NCBI GenBank assembly: GCA_029780695.1
Contig: JAKOYD010000167.1
Location: 28,386-92,385, forward strand
From: Pseudomonadota bacterium
GTDB lineage: Bacteria > Pseudomonadota > Gammaproteobacteria > Burkholderiales > Burkholderiaceae_C
Direction: 5' to 3'
Length of the DNA stretch: 64,000 nt
Each line of letters opens with the position of its first letter. Position 1 is the first letter of the stretch. The notes under the pieces were generated by a model. That model did not search any database. It was not told where the DNA came from and was given only the letters and a program-made list of their open reading frames with translations. The position numbers and the translations under genes were made by a program. Shown here piece after piece: positions 23,023 through 34,733 of this stretch.

Positions 23023-24336
23023 TCACAGCGCAGTCTTGAAATTGGCCTTCTTGAGCAATGACTCGTACTGCTGGCTCATCAAGTAGTTCTGCACCTGTGC
23101 CATGAAGTCCATCGTCACCACCACCAGGATCAGCAGCGACGTGCCACCGAAGTAGAACGGCACGTTGTAGCGCAGGATCAGGAATTCCGGCAGCAGGCAC
23201 ACGGCCGTGATGTAGATCGCGCCCGCCAGCGTCAGCCGCATCAGGATCTTGTCGATGTAACGCGCCGTCTGATCGCCCGGACGAATGCCCGGAATGAACG
23301 CACCGCTCTTCTTCAGGTTGTCGGCCGTCTCACGGCTGTTGAACACCAGGCCCGTGTAGAAGAAGCAGAAGAAGATGATGGCCGCCGCATACAGCATGAC
23401 GTAAATAGGTTGCCCCGGCGTCAGCGTCGATGCGATGTCCTTCAGCCAGCGCATCGAATCGCCCGCGCTGAACCAACCTACGATGGTAGCCGGCAGCAGG
23501 ATGATCGACGACGCGAAGATCGGCGGAATCACGCCAGCCATGTTCAGCTTGAGCGGCAGGTGCGACGACTGACCGCCATACACCTTGTTACCCACCTGAC
23601 GGCGTGCGTAGTTCACCAGGATCTTGCGCTGGCCGCGTTCGACGAACACGACGAAGTAGGTCACCAGGCACACCAGGGCCACGATGAACAGCGCCACGAT
23701 AATGCTCATCGCGCCGGTGCGCACCAGCTCCAGCAGCCCGCCCACGGCATTCGGCAGACCGGCGGCAATGCCGGCGAAGATCAGGATCGAGATGCCGTTG
23801 CCCAGACCGCGCTCGGTGATCTGTTCGCCCAGCCACATCAGGAACATGGTGCCGGCCGTCAGGCTGACCACCGCGGTCAGGCGGAAACCCCAGCCCGGAG
23901 CGATGACCAGGCCTTGCGATGCTTCCAGCGCCACGGCGATGCCGAACGACTGGAACAGCGCCAGGGCCAGCGTGCCATAGCGGGTGTACTGGGTGATCCT
24001 GCGACGGCCCGCCTCGCCTTCCTTCTTCATCTGCTCGAAGGTCGGCACGACGTAGGTCATCAACTGCATGATGATCGACGCCGAGATGTACGGCATGATG
24101 CCCAGCGCGAACACCGTGAAGCGCGACAGCGCGCCACCCGAGAACATGTTGAACAGGTTCAGGATACCGCCCTGCTGGCCCTGGAACAGCTGACGCAGCT
24201 GATCCGGGTTGATGCCGGGCACGGGAATGTGCGCGCCGATGCGGTACACGACCAGCGCGAGCAGCAGAAACACCAGCCGGCGACGCAGGTCGCCGTACTT
24301 GCCGGTTTTCGCGATTTGCGGTCCGCTGGTGGCCAC
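23023..24336 (-). CDS. secY: Preprotein translocase subunit SecY
   Basis: A 437-residue, ten-helix channel subunit of the Sec translocase in the inner membrane. It starts with [20 protein letters not shown] and IPVPGIN, has [16 protein letters not shown] (the plug/second helix) and [11 protein letters not shown]. It lies between rplO and rpmJ, the usual place. Confidence 0.98.
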   Translation of the reverse strand: MATSGPQIAKTGKYGDLRRRLVFLLLALVVYRIGAHIPVPGINPDQLRQLFQGQQGGILNLFNMFSGGALSRFTVFALGIMPYISASIIMQLMTYVVPTFEQMKKEGEAGRRRITQYTRYGTLALALFQSFGIAVALEASQGLVIAPGWGFRLTAVVSLTAGTMFLMWLGEQITERGLGNGISILIFAGIAAGLPNAVGGLLELVRTGAMSIIVALFIVALVCLVTYFVVFVERGQRKILVNYARRQVGNKVYGGQSSHLPLKLNMAGVIPPIFASSIILLPATIVGWFSAGDSMRWLKDIASTLTPGQPIYVMLYAAAIIFFCFFYTGLVFNSRETADNLKKSGAFIPGIRPGDQTARYIDKILMRLTLAGAIYITAVCLLPEFLILRYNVPFYFGGTSLLILVVVTMDFMAQVQNYLMSQQYESLLKKANFKTAL

Positions 24337-24366
24337 TACTCAATCACTTTCAAGAATCTGAACGCT

Positions 24367-24798
24367 TCAGGCCAGCGCACCGCCAGCGGCCTCGATGGCA
24401 GCCTTGGCACCCGCAGTCGCGCCGACGCCCGTCAGCTTGACGGCCTTGGTCAGTTCGCCCGACTTGATGACCTTCACCACCTTGACAATTTCACGCACGA
24501 CGCCAGCCTTCTTGAGGGCGAGCAGATCCACCTCGGCAGCGCCCAGACGCTCCAGGTCGGACAGGGTTACTTCGGCGTTGTACTTGAGCGAGGCCGACTT
24601 GAAGCCACGCTTGGGCAGGCGACGCTGCAGCGGCATCTGGCCGCCTTCGAAGCCGACCTTGTGATAGCCACCGGCACGCGATTTCTGACCCTTGTGGCCG
24701 CGACCGGCCGTCTTGCCCAGGCCGGAGCCAATGCCGCGACCCACGCGGCGGCGCGCCTTCTTGGCGCCGTCGGCGGGCTTGATGCTGTTGAGTTCCAT
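24367..24798 (-). CDS. rplO: Ribosomal protein L15
   Basis: A 143-residue L15. It opens with [20 protein letters not shown] and has the glycine-rich [20 protein letters not shown] and [12 protein letters not shown] late assembly protein of the large subunit. Position before secY is standard. Confidence 0.98.
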   Translation of the reverse strand: MELNSIKPADGAKKARRRVGRGIGSGLGKTAGRGHKGQKSRAGGYHKVGFEGGQMPLQRRLPKRGFKSASLKYNAEVTLSDLERLGAAEVDLLALKKAGVVREIVKVVKVIKSGELTKAVKLTGVGATAGAKAAIEAAGGALA

Positions 24799-24809
24799 GA
24801 TCCGGTTCC

Positions 24810-24995
24810 TCAGACGATCTTGACCAGATAGTCGATCTTGTTGATCATGCCGCGCACCGCAGGCGTGTCCTGCAGTTCGCGCACGCTGTTCAGTTTGCGC
24901 AGGCCCAGGCCGCGCACGGTGGCGCGGTGCGATTCCTTGCAGCCGATGGGGCTGCGAACCAGCTGAACCTTGACGGTTTTCTGCTCGGTTGCCAT
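24810..24995 (-). CDS. rpmD: Ribosomal protein L30
   Basis: A 61-residue L30: [39 protein letters not shown], and [12 protein letters not shown]. Compact, single-domain protein of the large subunit, placed between rpsE and rplO. Confidence 0.97.
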   Translation of the reverse strand: MATEQKTVKVQLVRSPIGCKESHRATVRGLGLRKLNSVRELQDTPAVRGMINKIDYLVKIV

Positions 24996-25010
24996 GTCTT
25001 GACTCCTGCT

Positions 25011-25532
25011 TTAGGCGGCGAAGATGTCTTCGACCGACTTGCCGCGCTTGGCCGCCACTTCGGCCGGCGTGGTGCTGTGGCGCAGCGCATCCAGCGTCGC
25101 GCGCACCATGTTGTAGGGGTTCGACGTGCCGTGGCTCTTGGCCACGATGTCGGTGATGCCCAGCACCTCGAACACGGCGCGCATCGGGCCGCCGGCGATG
25201 ATGCCGGTACCGCGCGGGGCGGGCGCCATCATCACGACAGCGGCGCCGTGGTGGCCGGTCACGTTGTGGTGGATGGTGCCATCCTTGAGCGACACCTTCA
25301 GCATGTTGCGGCGGGCCTCTTCCATGGCCTTCTGCACGGCGGCGGGCACTTCCTTGGACTTGCCCTTGCCCATGCCGACGCGGCCGTCGCCGTCGCCCAC
25401 CACGGTCAGCGCGGCGAAACCGAGGATACGGCCACCCTTGACCACCTTGGTCACGCGGTTGACCGCGATCATCTTCTCGCGCAGGCCGTCCTCCGGACCG
25501 TCACCTTGCGTTCTTGCCTGAAACTTTGCCAT
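25011..25532 (-). CDS. rpsE: Ribosomal protein S5
   Basis: A 173-residue S5 with an N-terminal double-stranded RNA-binding part ([40 protein letters not shown]) and the C-terminal domain ([19 protein letters not shown]). Involved in decoding accuracy. Confidence 0.98.
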   Translation of the reverse strand: MAKFQARTQGDGPEDGLREKMIAVNRVTKVVKGGRILGFAALTVVGDGDGRVGMGKGKSKEVPAAVQKAMEEARRNMLKVSLKDGTIHHNVTGHHGAAVVMMAPAPRGTGIIAGGPMRAVFEVLGITDIVAKSHGTSNPYNMVRATLDALRHSTTPAEVAAKRGKSVEDIFAA

Positions 25533-25549
25533 TTGTCTGTCCTGCCTTC

Positions 25550-25915
25550 TTAGAACTGCAGACCCGCTTCACGGGCGGCGTCGGCCAGAGCCTTGACGCG
25601 GCCGTGATACGCGAAACCTGCGCGATCGAAAGCCACTTTTTCGACACCGGCGGCCTTGGCACGCTCGGCGATGCGCTTGCCGATCTGCTGCGCGGCAGCG
25701 ACGTTGCCGCCCTTGCCCGCCGCGCCCAGTTCCTTGCGCATGTCGGCTTCGGCGGTGGAGGCGCTGGCCAGCACGCGGCACCCGTCTTCGGACACCACGG
25801 TGGCGTAGATGTGCAGGTTGGTGCGGTTCACGCTCAGACGGGCAACGCCCTTGTCTGCGATGCGGATGCGCGTCTGACGTGCACGACGAAGACGCTGCTC
25901 TTTCTTGGTCATCAT
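25550..25915 (-). CDS. rplR: Ribosomal protein L18
   Basis: A 121-residue L18 that binds 5S rRNA. It begins [19 protein letters not shown], has [20 protein letters not shown] and ends [18 protein letters not shown]. Two ATG codons in a row make the exact start ambiguous by one residue. Confidence 0.97.
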   Translation of the reverse strand: MMTKKEQRLRRARQTRIRIADKGVARLSVNRTNLHIYATVVSEDGCRVLASASTAEADMRKELGAAGKGGNVAAAQQIGKRIAERAKAAGVEKVAFDRAGFAYHGRVKALADAAREAGLQF

Positions 25916-25926
25916 GATGCAGGTCC

Positions 25927-26460
25927 TTATTTCTTCTTGGTTTCCTTGATGACGACGCGTTCGTCGGCATACCGGATACCCTTGCCCTTGTAGGGCTCGG
26001 GCGGACGGGCGTCGCGGATGTTGGCGGCCAGCTGGCCCACCACCTGACGATCAGCGCCCTTGACGATGATTTCGGTCGGCGTCGGCGTGGCCACGGTAAC
26101 GCCCGCCGGCATTTCGAAATTCACCGGGTGCGAATAACCGATGTTCAGGTTCAGCTTGTTGCCGCTGGCCTGAGCACGGAAACCCACGCCTACCAGGGTC
26201 AGCTTCTTCTCGAAGCCCTTGCTGACACCCACCACCATGTTGTTCACCAGCTGGCGCATGGTGCCGCTCATGGCATTGGCTTCGCGCGACTCATTGGCCG
26301 GCTCGAACGACAGCTTGCCGTCGTTGGCCACGACTTTCACCAGGTCGTTGACGGCGAGCTTGAGCTCACCACCGCTGCCCTTGACGGTGATCTGGTCTTC
26401 CTTGATCTGAACGTCGACGCCCTGAGGAACGGCGACGCCCATCTTTGCAATGCGGGACAT
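25927..26460 (-). CDS. rplF: Ribosomal protein L6
   Basis: A 177-residue L6 starting [19 protein letters not shown]. It shows [20 protein letters not shown] and [14 protein letters not shown], and ends with [19 protein letters not shown], the conserved C-terminal motif. Confidence 0.98.
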   Translation of the reverse strand: MSRIAKMGVAVPQGVDVQIKEDQITVKGSGGELKLAVNDLVKVVANDGKLSFEPANESREANAMSGTMRQLVNNMVVGVSKGFEKKLTLVGVGFRAQASGNKLNLNIGYSHPVNFEMPAGVTVATPTPTEIIVKGADRQVVGQLAANIRDARPPEPYKGKGIRYADERVVIKETKKK

Positions 26461-26472
26461 GTTCGCTTCTCC

Positions 26473-26868
26473 TTACGCGACGTAGCAGAGCACTTCGCCG
26501 CCGACACCGGTGGCACGCGCCTTGCGATCGGTCATCACGCCCTTGGGCGTGGTCACGATGGCCACGCCCAGGCCGTTCATGACCTGGGGAATGGCGTCGC
26601 GGCCCTTGTACACGCGCAGGCCGGGGCGGCTGACGCGCTCGATGCGCTCGATGACCGGGCGACCGGCGTAGTACTTGAGGGCAATTTCCAGCTCGGACTT
26701 GCCGCCGTCGGACTTGACTTCGAAACCGTCGATGTAGCCCTCGTCCTTCAGGACCTGGGCAATGGCCACCTTGACCTTGGACGACGGCACCGACACGGTC
26801 TGCTTGGCCACCATCTGCGCGTTGCGGATGCGGGTCAACAGATCGGCGATGGGATCACTCATGCTCAT
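26473..26868 (-). CDS. rpsH: Ribosomal protein S8
   Basis: A 131-residue S8: [16 protein letters not shown] at the start, [20 protein letters not shown] in the centre, and [20 protein letters not shown] at the end. In E. coli S8 also represses this operon by binding its mRNA; whether that site is kept here was not tested. Confidence 0.98.
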   Translation of the reverse strand: MSMSDPIADLLTRIRNAQMVAKQTVSVPSSKVKVAIAQVLKDEGYIDGFEVKSDGGKSELEIALKYYAGRPVIERIERVSRPGLRVYKGRDAIPQVMNGLGVAIVTTPKGVMTDRKARATGVGGEVLCYVA

Positions 26869-26897
26869 GATTGTTCTCTCCTGCCTTCCGACTCGGT

Positions 26898-27203
26898 TTA
26901 CCAGCTCGCCTTGGTGATGCCGGGAATCTGGCCTTCGAAGGCGAGTTCGCGGATCTTGGCGCGGCCGAGGCCGAACTGGCGGAACGTGCCGCGCGGGCGG
27001 CCGGTCATCTCGCAGCGGTTGCGCTGGCGAGTCGGGTTGGCGTTGCGCGGGAGCTTTTGCAGCGCCAGGCGGGCCTGCGCGCGCTCGTCGTCGCTGCGCT
27101 TGGCGTCGCCCGCGATGCTTTTCAACTCGGCGTGTTTCTTGGCGAATTTGGCAACGAGCTGCTCACGCTTGAGCTCGCGTTCGATCAAAGCTTTCTTGGC
27201 CAC
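26898..27203 (-). CDS. rpsN: Ribosomal protein S14
   Basis: A 101-residue S14 of the long, zinc-free type (only one Cys, in CEMTGRPRG). Core motifs: [20 protein letters not shown] and [20 protein letters not shown]. It lies between rplE and rpsH. Confidence 0.97.
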   Translation of the reverse strand: MAKKALIERELKREQLVAKFAKKHAELKSIAGDAKRSDDERAQARLALQKLPRNANPTRQRNRCEMTGRPRGTFRQFGLGRAKIRELAFEGQIPGITKASW

Positions 27204-27212
27204 GTCGCTACC

Positions 27213-27752
27213 TCAGTTCTTGAACGGGAAACGGAAGGCCTGCAGAAGCGCCTTGGCTTCCTCGTCGTTCTTGGCCGTCGTCGTGATGCTGATGTTCAGG
27301 CCGCGCAGGGCGTCGACCTTGTCGTATTCGATCTCGGGGAAGATGATTTGTTCTTTGACGCCGACGTTGTAGTTGCCGCGACCGTCGAAAGAGCGACCCG
27401 AAATACCGCGGAAGTCACGCACGCGGGGCAGCGCGACGGTGACGAAGCGGTCCAGGAATTCGTACATGCGCACGCCACGCAGCGTGACCATGGTGCCGAT
27501 GGGCTGCTGCTCGCGGATCTTGAAGCCGGCGATGGCTTTCTTGGCCTTGGTGACCACGGGCTTCTGGCCGGCGATCTTGGTCAGGTCGGCCACGGCGTTG
27601 TCCATGACCTTCTTGTCCGCCACGGCCTCGCTCACACCCATGTTGAGCGTGATCTTGGTGATGCGCGGCACCTCCATGGGCGACTTGTAGCCGAACTTCT
27701 TCATCAGCTCGGGCGCCACTTTTTCGCGGTAGTGTTGTTGCAGTCGTGCCAT
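27213..27752 (-). CDS. rplE: Ribosomal protein L5
   Basis: A 179-residue L5 that binds 5S rRNA: starts [20 protein letters not shown], has [20 protein letters not shown] and ends [20 protein letters not shown]. The start at 27752 matches the normal family start; the longer frame upstream overlaps rplX. Confidence 0.98.
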   Translation of the reverse strand: MARLQQHYREKVAPELMKKFGYKSPMEVPRITKITLNMGVSEAVADKKVMDNAVADLTKIAGQKPVVTKAKKAIAGFKIREQQPIGTMVTLRGVRMYEFLDRFVTVALPRVRDFRGISGRSFDGRGNYNVGVKEQIIFPEIEYDKVDALRGLNISITTTAKNDEEAKALLQAFRFPFKN

Positions 27753-27760
27753 GATGATCC

Positions 27761-28078
27761 TCAGGCCTTGATCTCTTCGCCGCTGGACTTGAACACGCGC
27801 ACGCGGCTGCCGTCCTGCAGGGTCTTGACGCCGACGCGGTCGGCCTTGCCGGTGGCCTTGTTGTAGATGGCCACGTTGGACTGGTGAATGGGCATGGCCC
27901 TCTCGATGATGCCACCCGTCACCCCCTTCATGGGGTTCGGCTTGGCATGCTTCTTGACCATGTTGATGCCGTCCACCACGATGCGCTCTTCGCACACACG
28001 CAGGCTGACGGTGCCACGCTTACCCTTGTCGCGGCCGGCGAGCACGATGACCTCGTCGCCCTTGCGAATCTTGTTCAT
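27761..28078 (-). CDS. rplX: Ribosomal protein L24
   Basis: A 105-residue L24 with the KOW motif ([20 protein letters not shown]), then [20 protein letters not shown]. An assembly initiator of the large subunit. It lies between rplN and rplE. Confidence 0.98.
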   Translation of the reverse strand: MNKIRKGDEVIVLAGRDKGKRGTVSLRVCEERIVVDGINMVKKHAKPNPMKGVTGGIIERAMPIHQSNVAIYNKATGKADRVGVKTLQDGSRVRVFKSSGEEIKA

Positions 28079-28093
28079 GTCGCGCCTTCCTTC

Positions 28094-28462
28094 TTAAAGG
28101 ACTTCAGGGGCCAGCGACACGATCTTCATGAAGCGCTCGGTGCGCAGCTCGCGCGTGACCGGGCCGAAGATGCGGGTGCCGATGGGCTCCAGCTTGTTGT
28201 TGAGCAGCACGGCGGCGTTGCCGTCGAACTTGACGAGCGAGCCGTCGCCACGGCGAATGCCCTTGGCGGTACGCACCACCACGGCGCTATAGACCTCGCC
28301 CTTCTTGACGCGGCCACGCGGCGCGGCTTCCTTGATGCTCACCTTGATGATGTCGCCGACGCTGGCGTAGCGACGCTTGGAGCCGCCCAGCACCTTGATG
28401 CAAAGGACGGACTTGGCGCCAGTGTTGTCGGCGACCTCGAGTCGAGATTCAGTCTGGATCAT
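28094..28462 (-). CDS. rplN: Ribosomal protein L14
   Basis: A 122-residue L14: [39 protein letters not shown] and the C-terminal [19 protein letters not shown]. It is the first gene of the ribosomal run seen here; rpsQ, normally just upstream, is absent. A near-consensus promoter lies about 130 bases before it. Confidence 0.98.
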   Translation of the reverse strand: MIQTESRLEVADNTGAKSVLCIKVLGGSKRRYASVGDIIKVSIKEAAPRGRVKKGEVYSAVVVRTAKGIRRGDGSLVKFDGNAAVLLNNKLEPIGTRIFGPVTRELRTERFMKIVSLAPEVL

Positions 28463-28627
28463 TTCAATGTTTCCCAACTTGCATCCCGCCAGCCTGGCCA
28501 GCGGGATCAGTCTTGGGCCCGCGCCCTGGATAAGCCTTAGGCCACCAGGACGGTTTTTGGGGCAGATTCCTCACCCAAAATGGGCGAAGCTCTCGATTTT
28601 GTCAGGCTGCGGAGAGCTTGTCAAGCG
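28463..28627. other. Leader region of the ribosomal operon
   Basis: The 165-base spacer between rplN and glpD holds the promoter listed separately and a leader of about 125 bases. It shows no open reading frame and no strong terminator for glpD. Confidence 0.5.
28596..28624 (-). promoter_or_regulatory. Predicted sigma-70 promoter of the spc operon
   Basis: On the minus strand TTGACA (28624-28619) and CAAAAT (28601-28596) are spaced by 17 bases, a perfect -35 with a four-of-six -10. It points to rplN. The -35 lies 5 bases past glpD's stop codon. Confidence 0.7.
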
Positions 28628-30232
28628 CTATGGCCGGCCTTCAGGGGACGCGTAGCTGCCCGCCAAAGCCTCGAAGGCGGCCAGACCCGGGACGGCGCCC
28701 GGTGATTCAGCCAGTTCGTCGGCCAGCACGCTGGCGACGGCGGGGGCAGCGCGCGCGGCTTCGCGGGCGTCCAGGAACAACAGGCGCGAGCGGCGCGCCA
28801 GCACGTCCTCGACGTTGCGGGCGTATTCGTGCCGCACGGCAAAGCGCACCATGGCTTCACTCAGTCCGGGCGCCAGCCAGCGGTCGGCGCCAGGTAGGCT
28901 GGCCACGATGTCGGCTTCGCTTCCGTACAGGTGCAGGCCCGGCGCCTGGCTCAGCGCCAACGGGGCGCCGCCCGGCGCGGGTGCGCCGACCATCCGCAGG
29001 CCCGCCGTGTGCGACGCCCCGCGCGGCAGCAGCACGCCGGCCTGCGTGCAGCGCGCTAGTACGTCTTCGGCCATGGCGCGGTAGGTGGTCCACTTGCCGC
29101 CCGTCACCGTGACCAGGCCGGAGCGCGCCACCAGCACCGTGTGCTCGCGGCTGATGGCCTTGGTGTCGTCGCCCTCGCCGCTGGACTTGACCAGCGGGCG
29201 CAGGCCGGCCCAGGTGCTGAGGATGTCGGCGCGCTCGGGCGCCCGCCGCAGGTATTGGCCCGCTTCGCGCAGGATGAAGGCGATCTCGTCGTCGGCCGGC
29301 CGCGGCTCCAGCGGCAGGTCGGGGCGGGGCGAGTCGGTGGTGCCCAGGATCAGCTTGCCCAGCCAGGGCACGGCAAACAGCACGCGCCCGTCGGCGGTGC
29401 TGGGCACCAGCAGCGCGTGTTCGCCGGGAAGAAACGACGGGTCGACCACCACATGCACGCCCTGGCTCGGCGCCACAATGGGGTTGATGCCCTGTCCGGC
29501 GGCGCGCGCGTCCAGCGTGCGCAGGCCGTCCACCCAGACGCCGGTGGCGTTGACGATGCAGCCGGTCTGGATGCGGAAGTCGCGCCCCGTTTCGGCGTCC
29601 CGCGCCACCAGACCGACGGCGCGGCCGCCGTCGTGCAGCACCGCCGTGGCCGCCACGTAGTTGATCAGCAGCGCCCCGTGCGCCGCCGCGGTGCGCGCGA
29701 TGGCCAGCGCCAGCCGGGCGTCGTCGAACTGGCCGTCCCAGTACTTCACGCCGCCTTTCAGCCCGCGCGGCTGCGCGCCCGGCAGCATCTGCAGCGTTTC
29801 GCGCGCCGACAGCCATTCGGTGCGGCCCAGGCCGGCGCTGCCAGCCAGCAGGTCGTACATCTTGAGGCCCGTGCCGTAGAACGGCGTGTCCCACAGGCGG
29901 TACGAGGGCATGACGAAAGGCAGCGGCTGCGCCAGGTGCGGCGCGCTGTTCAGGATGTGCACGCGCTCGTGCAGCGCCTCTCGCACCAGGCCGATGTTGC
30001 CCTGCGCCAGGTAGCGCACGCCGCCGTGCACCAGCTTGGTGGCGCGCGACGACGTGCCCTTGGCGAAGTCGTGCGCCTCGATCAGCACCACGCTGTGGCC
30101 GCGCTGGGCCGCGTCCAGCGCCACGCCCAGGCCGGTGGCGCCGCCGCCGACGATGGCGATGTCGACTTTGCGCGGCTCGGCAAGGCGCGCCAGCAGCGCG
30201 GAGCGGTCGGTCGGCAGGGGCGTGGGGGTCAT
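28628..30232 (-). CDS. glpD: Aerobic glycerol-3-phosphate dehydrogenase
   Basis: A 534-residue FAD enzyme that oxidises glycerol 3-phosphate to dihydroxyacetone phosphate and passes electrons to quinone at the membrane. Its FAD-binding start is KVDIAIVGGGATGLGVALDA, then GTSSRATKLVHGGVRYL, typical of GlpD. GGKWTTYRAMAED is the C-terminal FAD contact. It follows glpK on the same strand with a 113-base spacer, as expected for a glycerol-use pair. Confidence 0.95.
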   Translation of the reverse strand: MTPTPLPTDRSALLARLAEPRKVDIAIVGGGATGLGVALDAAQRGHSVVLIEAHDFAKGTSSRATKLVHGGVRYLAQGNIGLVREALHERVHILNSAPHLAQPLPFVMPSYRLWDTPFYGTGLKMYDLLAGSAGLGRTEWLSARETLQMLPGAQPRGLKGGVKYWDGQFDDARLALAIARTAAAHGALLINYVAATAVLHDGGRAVGLVARDAETGRDFRIQTGCIVNATGVWVDGLRTLDARAAGQGINPIVAPSQGVHVVVDPSFLPGEHALLVPSTADGRVLFAVPWLGKLILGTTDSPRPDLPLEPRPADDEIAFILREAGQYLRRAPERADILSTWAGLRPLVKSSGEGDDTKAISREHTVLVARSGLVTVTGGKWTTYRAMAEDVLARCTQAGVLLPRGASHTAGLRMVGAPAPGGAPLALSQAPGLHLYGSEADIVASLPGADRWLAPGLSEAMVRFAVRHEYARNVEDVLARRSRLLFLDAREAARAAPAVASVLADELAESPGAVPGLAAFEALAGSYASPEGRP

Positions 30233-30247
30233 CGGGCGGTGGATTTA

Positions 30248-30290
30248 TACAAAAACCATAGCAGCGTGCGCGCTTCTGGCGTGCGCCACG
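30248..30290. repeat. Dispersed ATAGC repeat copy between glpK and glpD
   Basis: AAAAACCATAGC followed by GCGC-rich inverted sequence. Related to the copies listed in the findings. Confidence 0.5.
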
Positions 30291-30345
30291 GGCTTATTTT
30301 GACCTGATTTCTGGGACACTGCTGCCCGCCTGCGCACGGCGCGCC

Positions 30346-31893
<1,548 letters not shown>

Positions 31894-31945
31894 GACAGCA
31901 AGCGTAGCCGATGGATCGACGCCTTTCCAGCACCGCGTGGGTCGC

Positions 31946-32767
31946 TCAGGACGGCTCGAATTCGCCCTGCATGTAGATGCGCGCCAGCCCGCGCGTGATG
32001 GCATCCACCACCTGCTCGCGCCGCAGCGCGATGTGCTCGCCCAGGCAATGCTGGGCGGCGGTGGCATCGCCGCGCGCCAGGGCGTCGAGCAGCGCCTGGT
32101 GCTCGCGCTGGGTCGAATCGCGCCCCACGGCCTCCATGTCAAGCCAGCGGACGAAGCGGATGCGCTCGTTCAGGTTGGCCAGCAGGCGGCGGAGTTCGGC
32201 GTTGCGCGCCATGTCGGCCATGCGCAGGTGAAAGCCCTCGTCCAGCGCCACCAGCTCCCGCACCGGCGTTTCTGGCGGCACCGATTTGCTGCCGGCGAGG
32301 AAGTCCTGCGCCTCGGCCAGCTGGTCGGGCGTGGCGCGTTCCAGCGCCAGGCGCAGGCATTCGCGCTCGACGGCCAGGCGCGCTTCGTACAGGTCCAGCG
32401 TCTCCTGCACGTCGAGCGGGCGACGCACGTAGCCACGGCTGGCGGGTTCGAGGAAACCGTCCGTCACCAGCCGCGCCAGCGCCTCGCGCACCGGCGTGCG
32501 GCTGACGCCCAGGCGCGCCGCCAGGTCGATCTCGGACAGGCGCTCGCCGGGCTTCAGTTCGTAGGCGATGGCCATGTCGCGCAGGCGCGCCAACACGTCG
32601 GAGCCGCGCGCGCGCCGCGTGGCGGAAATGTCGGGCTGCGCCGGCTTGGCCGCTGCGCCGGGCGGCGACGCGCGGCCGCCGGCAGGCCGCGCCGCGCCGT
32701 GCGCCCGCTGGCCCGTGGCGCCGGACGACGCGCCTGAAAGATCGCCGTGCTTGTCTTGTCGTGTCAT
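31946..32767 (-). CDS. GntR-family regulator (FCD type)
   Basis: A 273-residue regulator. After a long low-complexity N-terminus (1-50), the winged helix lies at about 55-120 ([39 protein letters not shown]), followed by an FCD ligand domain ([31 protein letters not shown]). The effector is unknown, often an acid or sugar acid. It is divergent from the ThDP enzyme gene. A perfect palindrome at 32774-32787 sits 7 bases before its start, a likely autoregulatory operator also affecting the divergent genes. Confidence 0.88.
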   Translation of the reverse strand: MTRQDKHGDLSGASSGATGQRAHGAARPAGGRASPPGAAAKPAQPDISATRRARGSDVLARLRDMAIAYELKPGERLSEIDLAARLGVSRTPVREALARLVTDGFLEPASRGYVRRPLDVQETLDLYEARLAVERECLRLALERATPDQLAEAQDFLAGSKSVPPETPVRELVALDEGFHLRMADMARNAELRRLLANLNERIRFVRWLDMEAVGRDSTQREHQALLDALARGDATAAQHCLGEHIALRREQVVDAITRGLARIYMQGEFEPS

Positions 32768-32773
32768 CGAAGT

Positions 32774-32787
32774 TTCAGTATACTGAA
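32774..32787. promoter_or_regulatory. Palindromic operator candidate for the GntR regulator
   Basis: TTCAGTATACTGAA is a perfect 14-base palindrome between the divergent GntR and ThDP-enzyme genes, close to the regulator's start. Confidence 0.65.
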
Positions 32788-32860
32788 TTGCATGCTGAAC
32801 GCGAATGGGCCGCGCCAGCGCTTGACCTGATCGCCCTCGCCCTTCCTGAAAGCGCCCCGC

Positions 32861-34558
32861 ATGACGACCCCCTTCACCGGCGCCGACGCGCTGATCCGCA
32901 TGTTGCAGCTGAACGGCGTGCAGCACATTTTCGGCTTGTGCGGCGACACCAGCCTGCCTTATTACGACGCGCTGGCGCGGCTGGACCACGGCATGACGCA
33001 CATCCTGACGCGCGATGAACGCAGCGCCGCCTACATGGCCGACGGCTACGCGCGCGTCACCGGCCGCGTGGGCGTCTGCGAAGGGCCGAGCGGCGGCGGC
33101 GCCACCTACCTGCTGCCGGGACTGGTGGAAGCCAATGAATCGTCCGTCGCCGTGCTGGGCATCACGTCCGACGTGTCGGTGACGGCGCGCGGGCGCTTTC
33201 CGCTGACCGAGCTGGACCAGAAAGCGCTGTACGCGCCGCTGACCAAGTGGAACACCGTCATCAACCGCGTGGAGGAAATCCCCTCCGCCGTGCGCGCCGC
33301 CTTCCGCGCCATGACCACCGGCCGCCCCGGCGCCGCGCACATCGGCCTGCCCTACGACGTGCAGAAGCGCGCGATCGCCGAATCCGACGTGTGGGCGCAG
33401 CCCGGCCACCAGACCTTTCCGGCGCTGCGCAGCGCGCCCGGCGCGGCAGCGGTGCAGGACGCCGCCGAGCGCCTGCTGGCCGCCAGGTGCCCCGTGCTCA
33501 TCGTCGGCGGCGGCGTGATCCAGGCCGGCGCCTGCGCCGAGCTGGCCGCGCTGGCCGAAGCCCTGGGCGCGCCGGTGTGCACCACCGTCAGCGGCCACGG
33601 CAGCCTGCCCGCCGCGCACCCGCTGCTGGTGGGCGTGGTCGGCACCAACGGCGGCGTGCCCGCCACGCGCGAAGTGCTGGTGCAGGCCGACCTGGTGCTG
33701 TTCATCGGCTGCCGCGCCGGCTCCACCACCACCGAGCACTGGAAGCTGCCCGGCCCCGGCGTCACCATCCTGCACCTGGACGTGGACGCCGCCACCATCG
33801 GCACCAACTACCGCACCGACGTGGCGCTGGTGGGCGACGCGCGGCTGGGCCTGCAGGCGCTGCTGAACGACATTAAAAACCATAGCAACAAAGCGTTGCG
33901 TGATCAGGGCTGGGGCCAAAAAATGGCCGCCCAGGCACGCGCCGACAAGCAGGCCTTCTTCGCCCCGCTGGCCGCTTCCACCCAGACCCCCATCCGGCCC
34001 GAGGTGGTGCTGGCCGCGCTCAACAAGCTGCTGCCGCCCAAGGCCATCGCCGTGGCCGACCCCGGCACGCCCTGCCCGTATTTCTCGGCCTATTTCCAGG
34101 CGCCCGAGGCCGGCCGCCACTTCATCACCAACCGCGCTCACGGCGCACTGGGCTATTCGATGGCCGCGGCCTTCGGCGCGCAGGTCGGCGCGCCCGATTC
34201 GGTGGTCGTCTCGGCCATGGGCGACGGCAGCTTCGGCTTTACCTGTGGCGAGCTGGAAACCATCGTGCGCTACGGCGTGCCGCTGAAGATGATCGTGTTC
34301 TCCAACAGCGTCTACGGCTGGATCAAGGCCAGCCAGAAGACCGGCTATGGCGAGCGCTACTTCTCGGTCGACTTCAACCGCACCGACCACGCCCGCGTGG
34401 CCGAAGCCTTCGGCGTCAAGGCCTTCCGCGTGCAGGACCCGCGCGACGTGGAGAGCACGCTGAAGGCCGCGCTGATGCATGATGGGCCGGCGCTGGTGGA
34501 TGTGATCTCGCAGGAGTTGCAGGACACGGCGGTGCCGGTGAGCCAGTGGATGGGGTAG
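32861..34558 (+). CDS. Thiamine diphosphate-dependent enzyme (acetolactate synthase-like)
   Basis: A 565-residue ThDP enzyme of the acetolactate synthase/pyruvate oxidase superfamily. The N-terminal domain has the catalytic Glu in TRDERSAAYMADGYARVTG (E51 region) and GPSGGGATYLLPGLVEA. The ThDP domain has GDGSFGFTCGELETIV and SNSVYGW as the metal-binding motif. The substrate cannot be told. Downstream are a Bug receptor and a glyoxalase-like gene, upstream the GntR regulator: a small catabolic cluster is likely. Part of the segment NDIKNHSNKALRDQG matches the dispersed ATAGC repeat. Confidence 0.85.
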   Translation: MTTPFTGADALIRMLQLNGVQHIFGLCGDTSLPYYDALARLDHGMTHILTRDERSAAYMADGYARVTGRVGVCEGPSGGGATYLLPGLVEANESSVAVLGITSDVSVTARGRFPLTELDQKALYAPLTKWNTVINRVEEIPSAVRAAFRAMTTGRPGAAHIGLPYDVQKRAIAESDVWAQPGHQTFPALRSAPGAAAVQDAAERLLAARCPVLIVGGGVIQAGACAELAALAEALGAPVCTTVSGHGSLPAAHPLLVGVVGTNGGVPATREVLVQADLVLFIGCRAGSTTTEHWKLPGPGVTILHLDVDAATIGTNYRTDVALVGDARLGLQALLNDIKNHSNKALRDQGWGQKMAAQARADKQAFFAPLAASTQTPIRPEVVLAALNKLLPPKAIAVADPGTPCPYFSAYFQAPEAGRHFITNRAHGALGYSMAAAFGAQVGAPDSVVVSAMGDGSFGFTCGELETIVRYGVPLKMIVFSNSVYGWIKASQKTGYGERYFSVDFNRTDHARVAEAFGVKAFRVQDPRDVESTLKAALMHDGPALVDVISQELQDTAVPVSQWMG

Positions 34559-34733
34559 AACAAATATGCACCGCCCTGTGGCGCTGCGCGCCTTCCCCCG
34601 AAGGGGGACGCCGCCGGTGGCCGGGCCAAGCCCGCTCCACGGCGGCCGCTGGTGTGGCCTGCTCCGCGGCCGTTTGGGGTTGGACGGCCGTCAATCGTTT
34701 TTTTGAGTATTCATGATGTCAAGAGGACTCACG
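34559..34733. repeat. Intergenic repeat (CTGTGGCG...CTGCTCCGCGGCCG family)
   Basis: Roughly 100 bases (34577-34675) resemble 40157-40257, sharing CTTCCCCC, GACGCCG and GGCCTGCTCCGCGGCCG; a shorter relative is near 38315-38340. AGAGGAC just before the next ATG is its ribosome binding site. Confidence 0.6.

Noticed and set aside
23410..24831. 473-codon plus-strand open frame opposite secY and rplO
   Set aside because: Both real genes are certain, so this is a shadow.
31946..34480. 844-codon minus-strand open frame across the GntR gene and antisense to the ThDP enzyme gene
   Set aside because: Only its left part is the GntR regulator; the rest is an antisense shadow of a real gene in GC-rich DNA, with Gly/His/Arg-rich composition.
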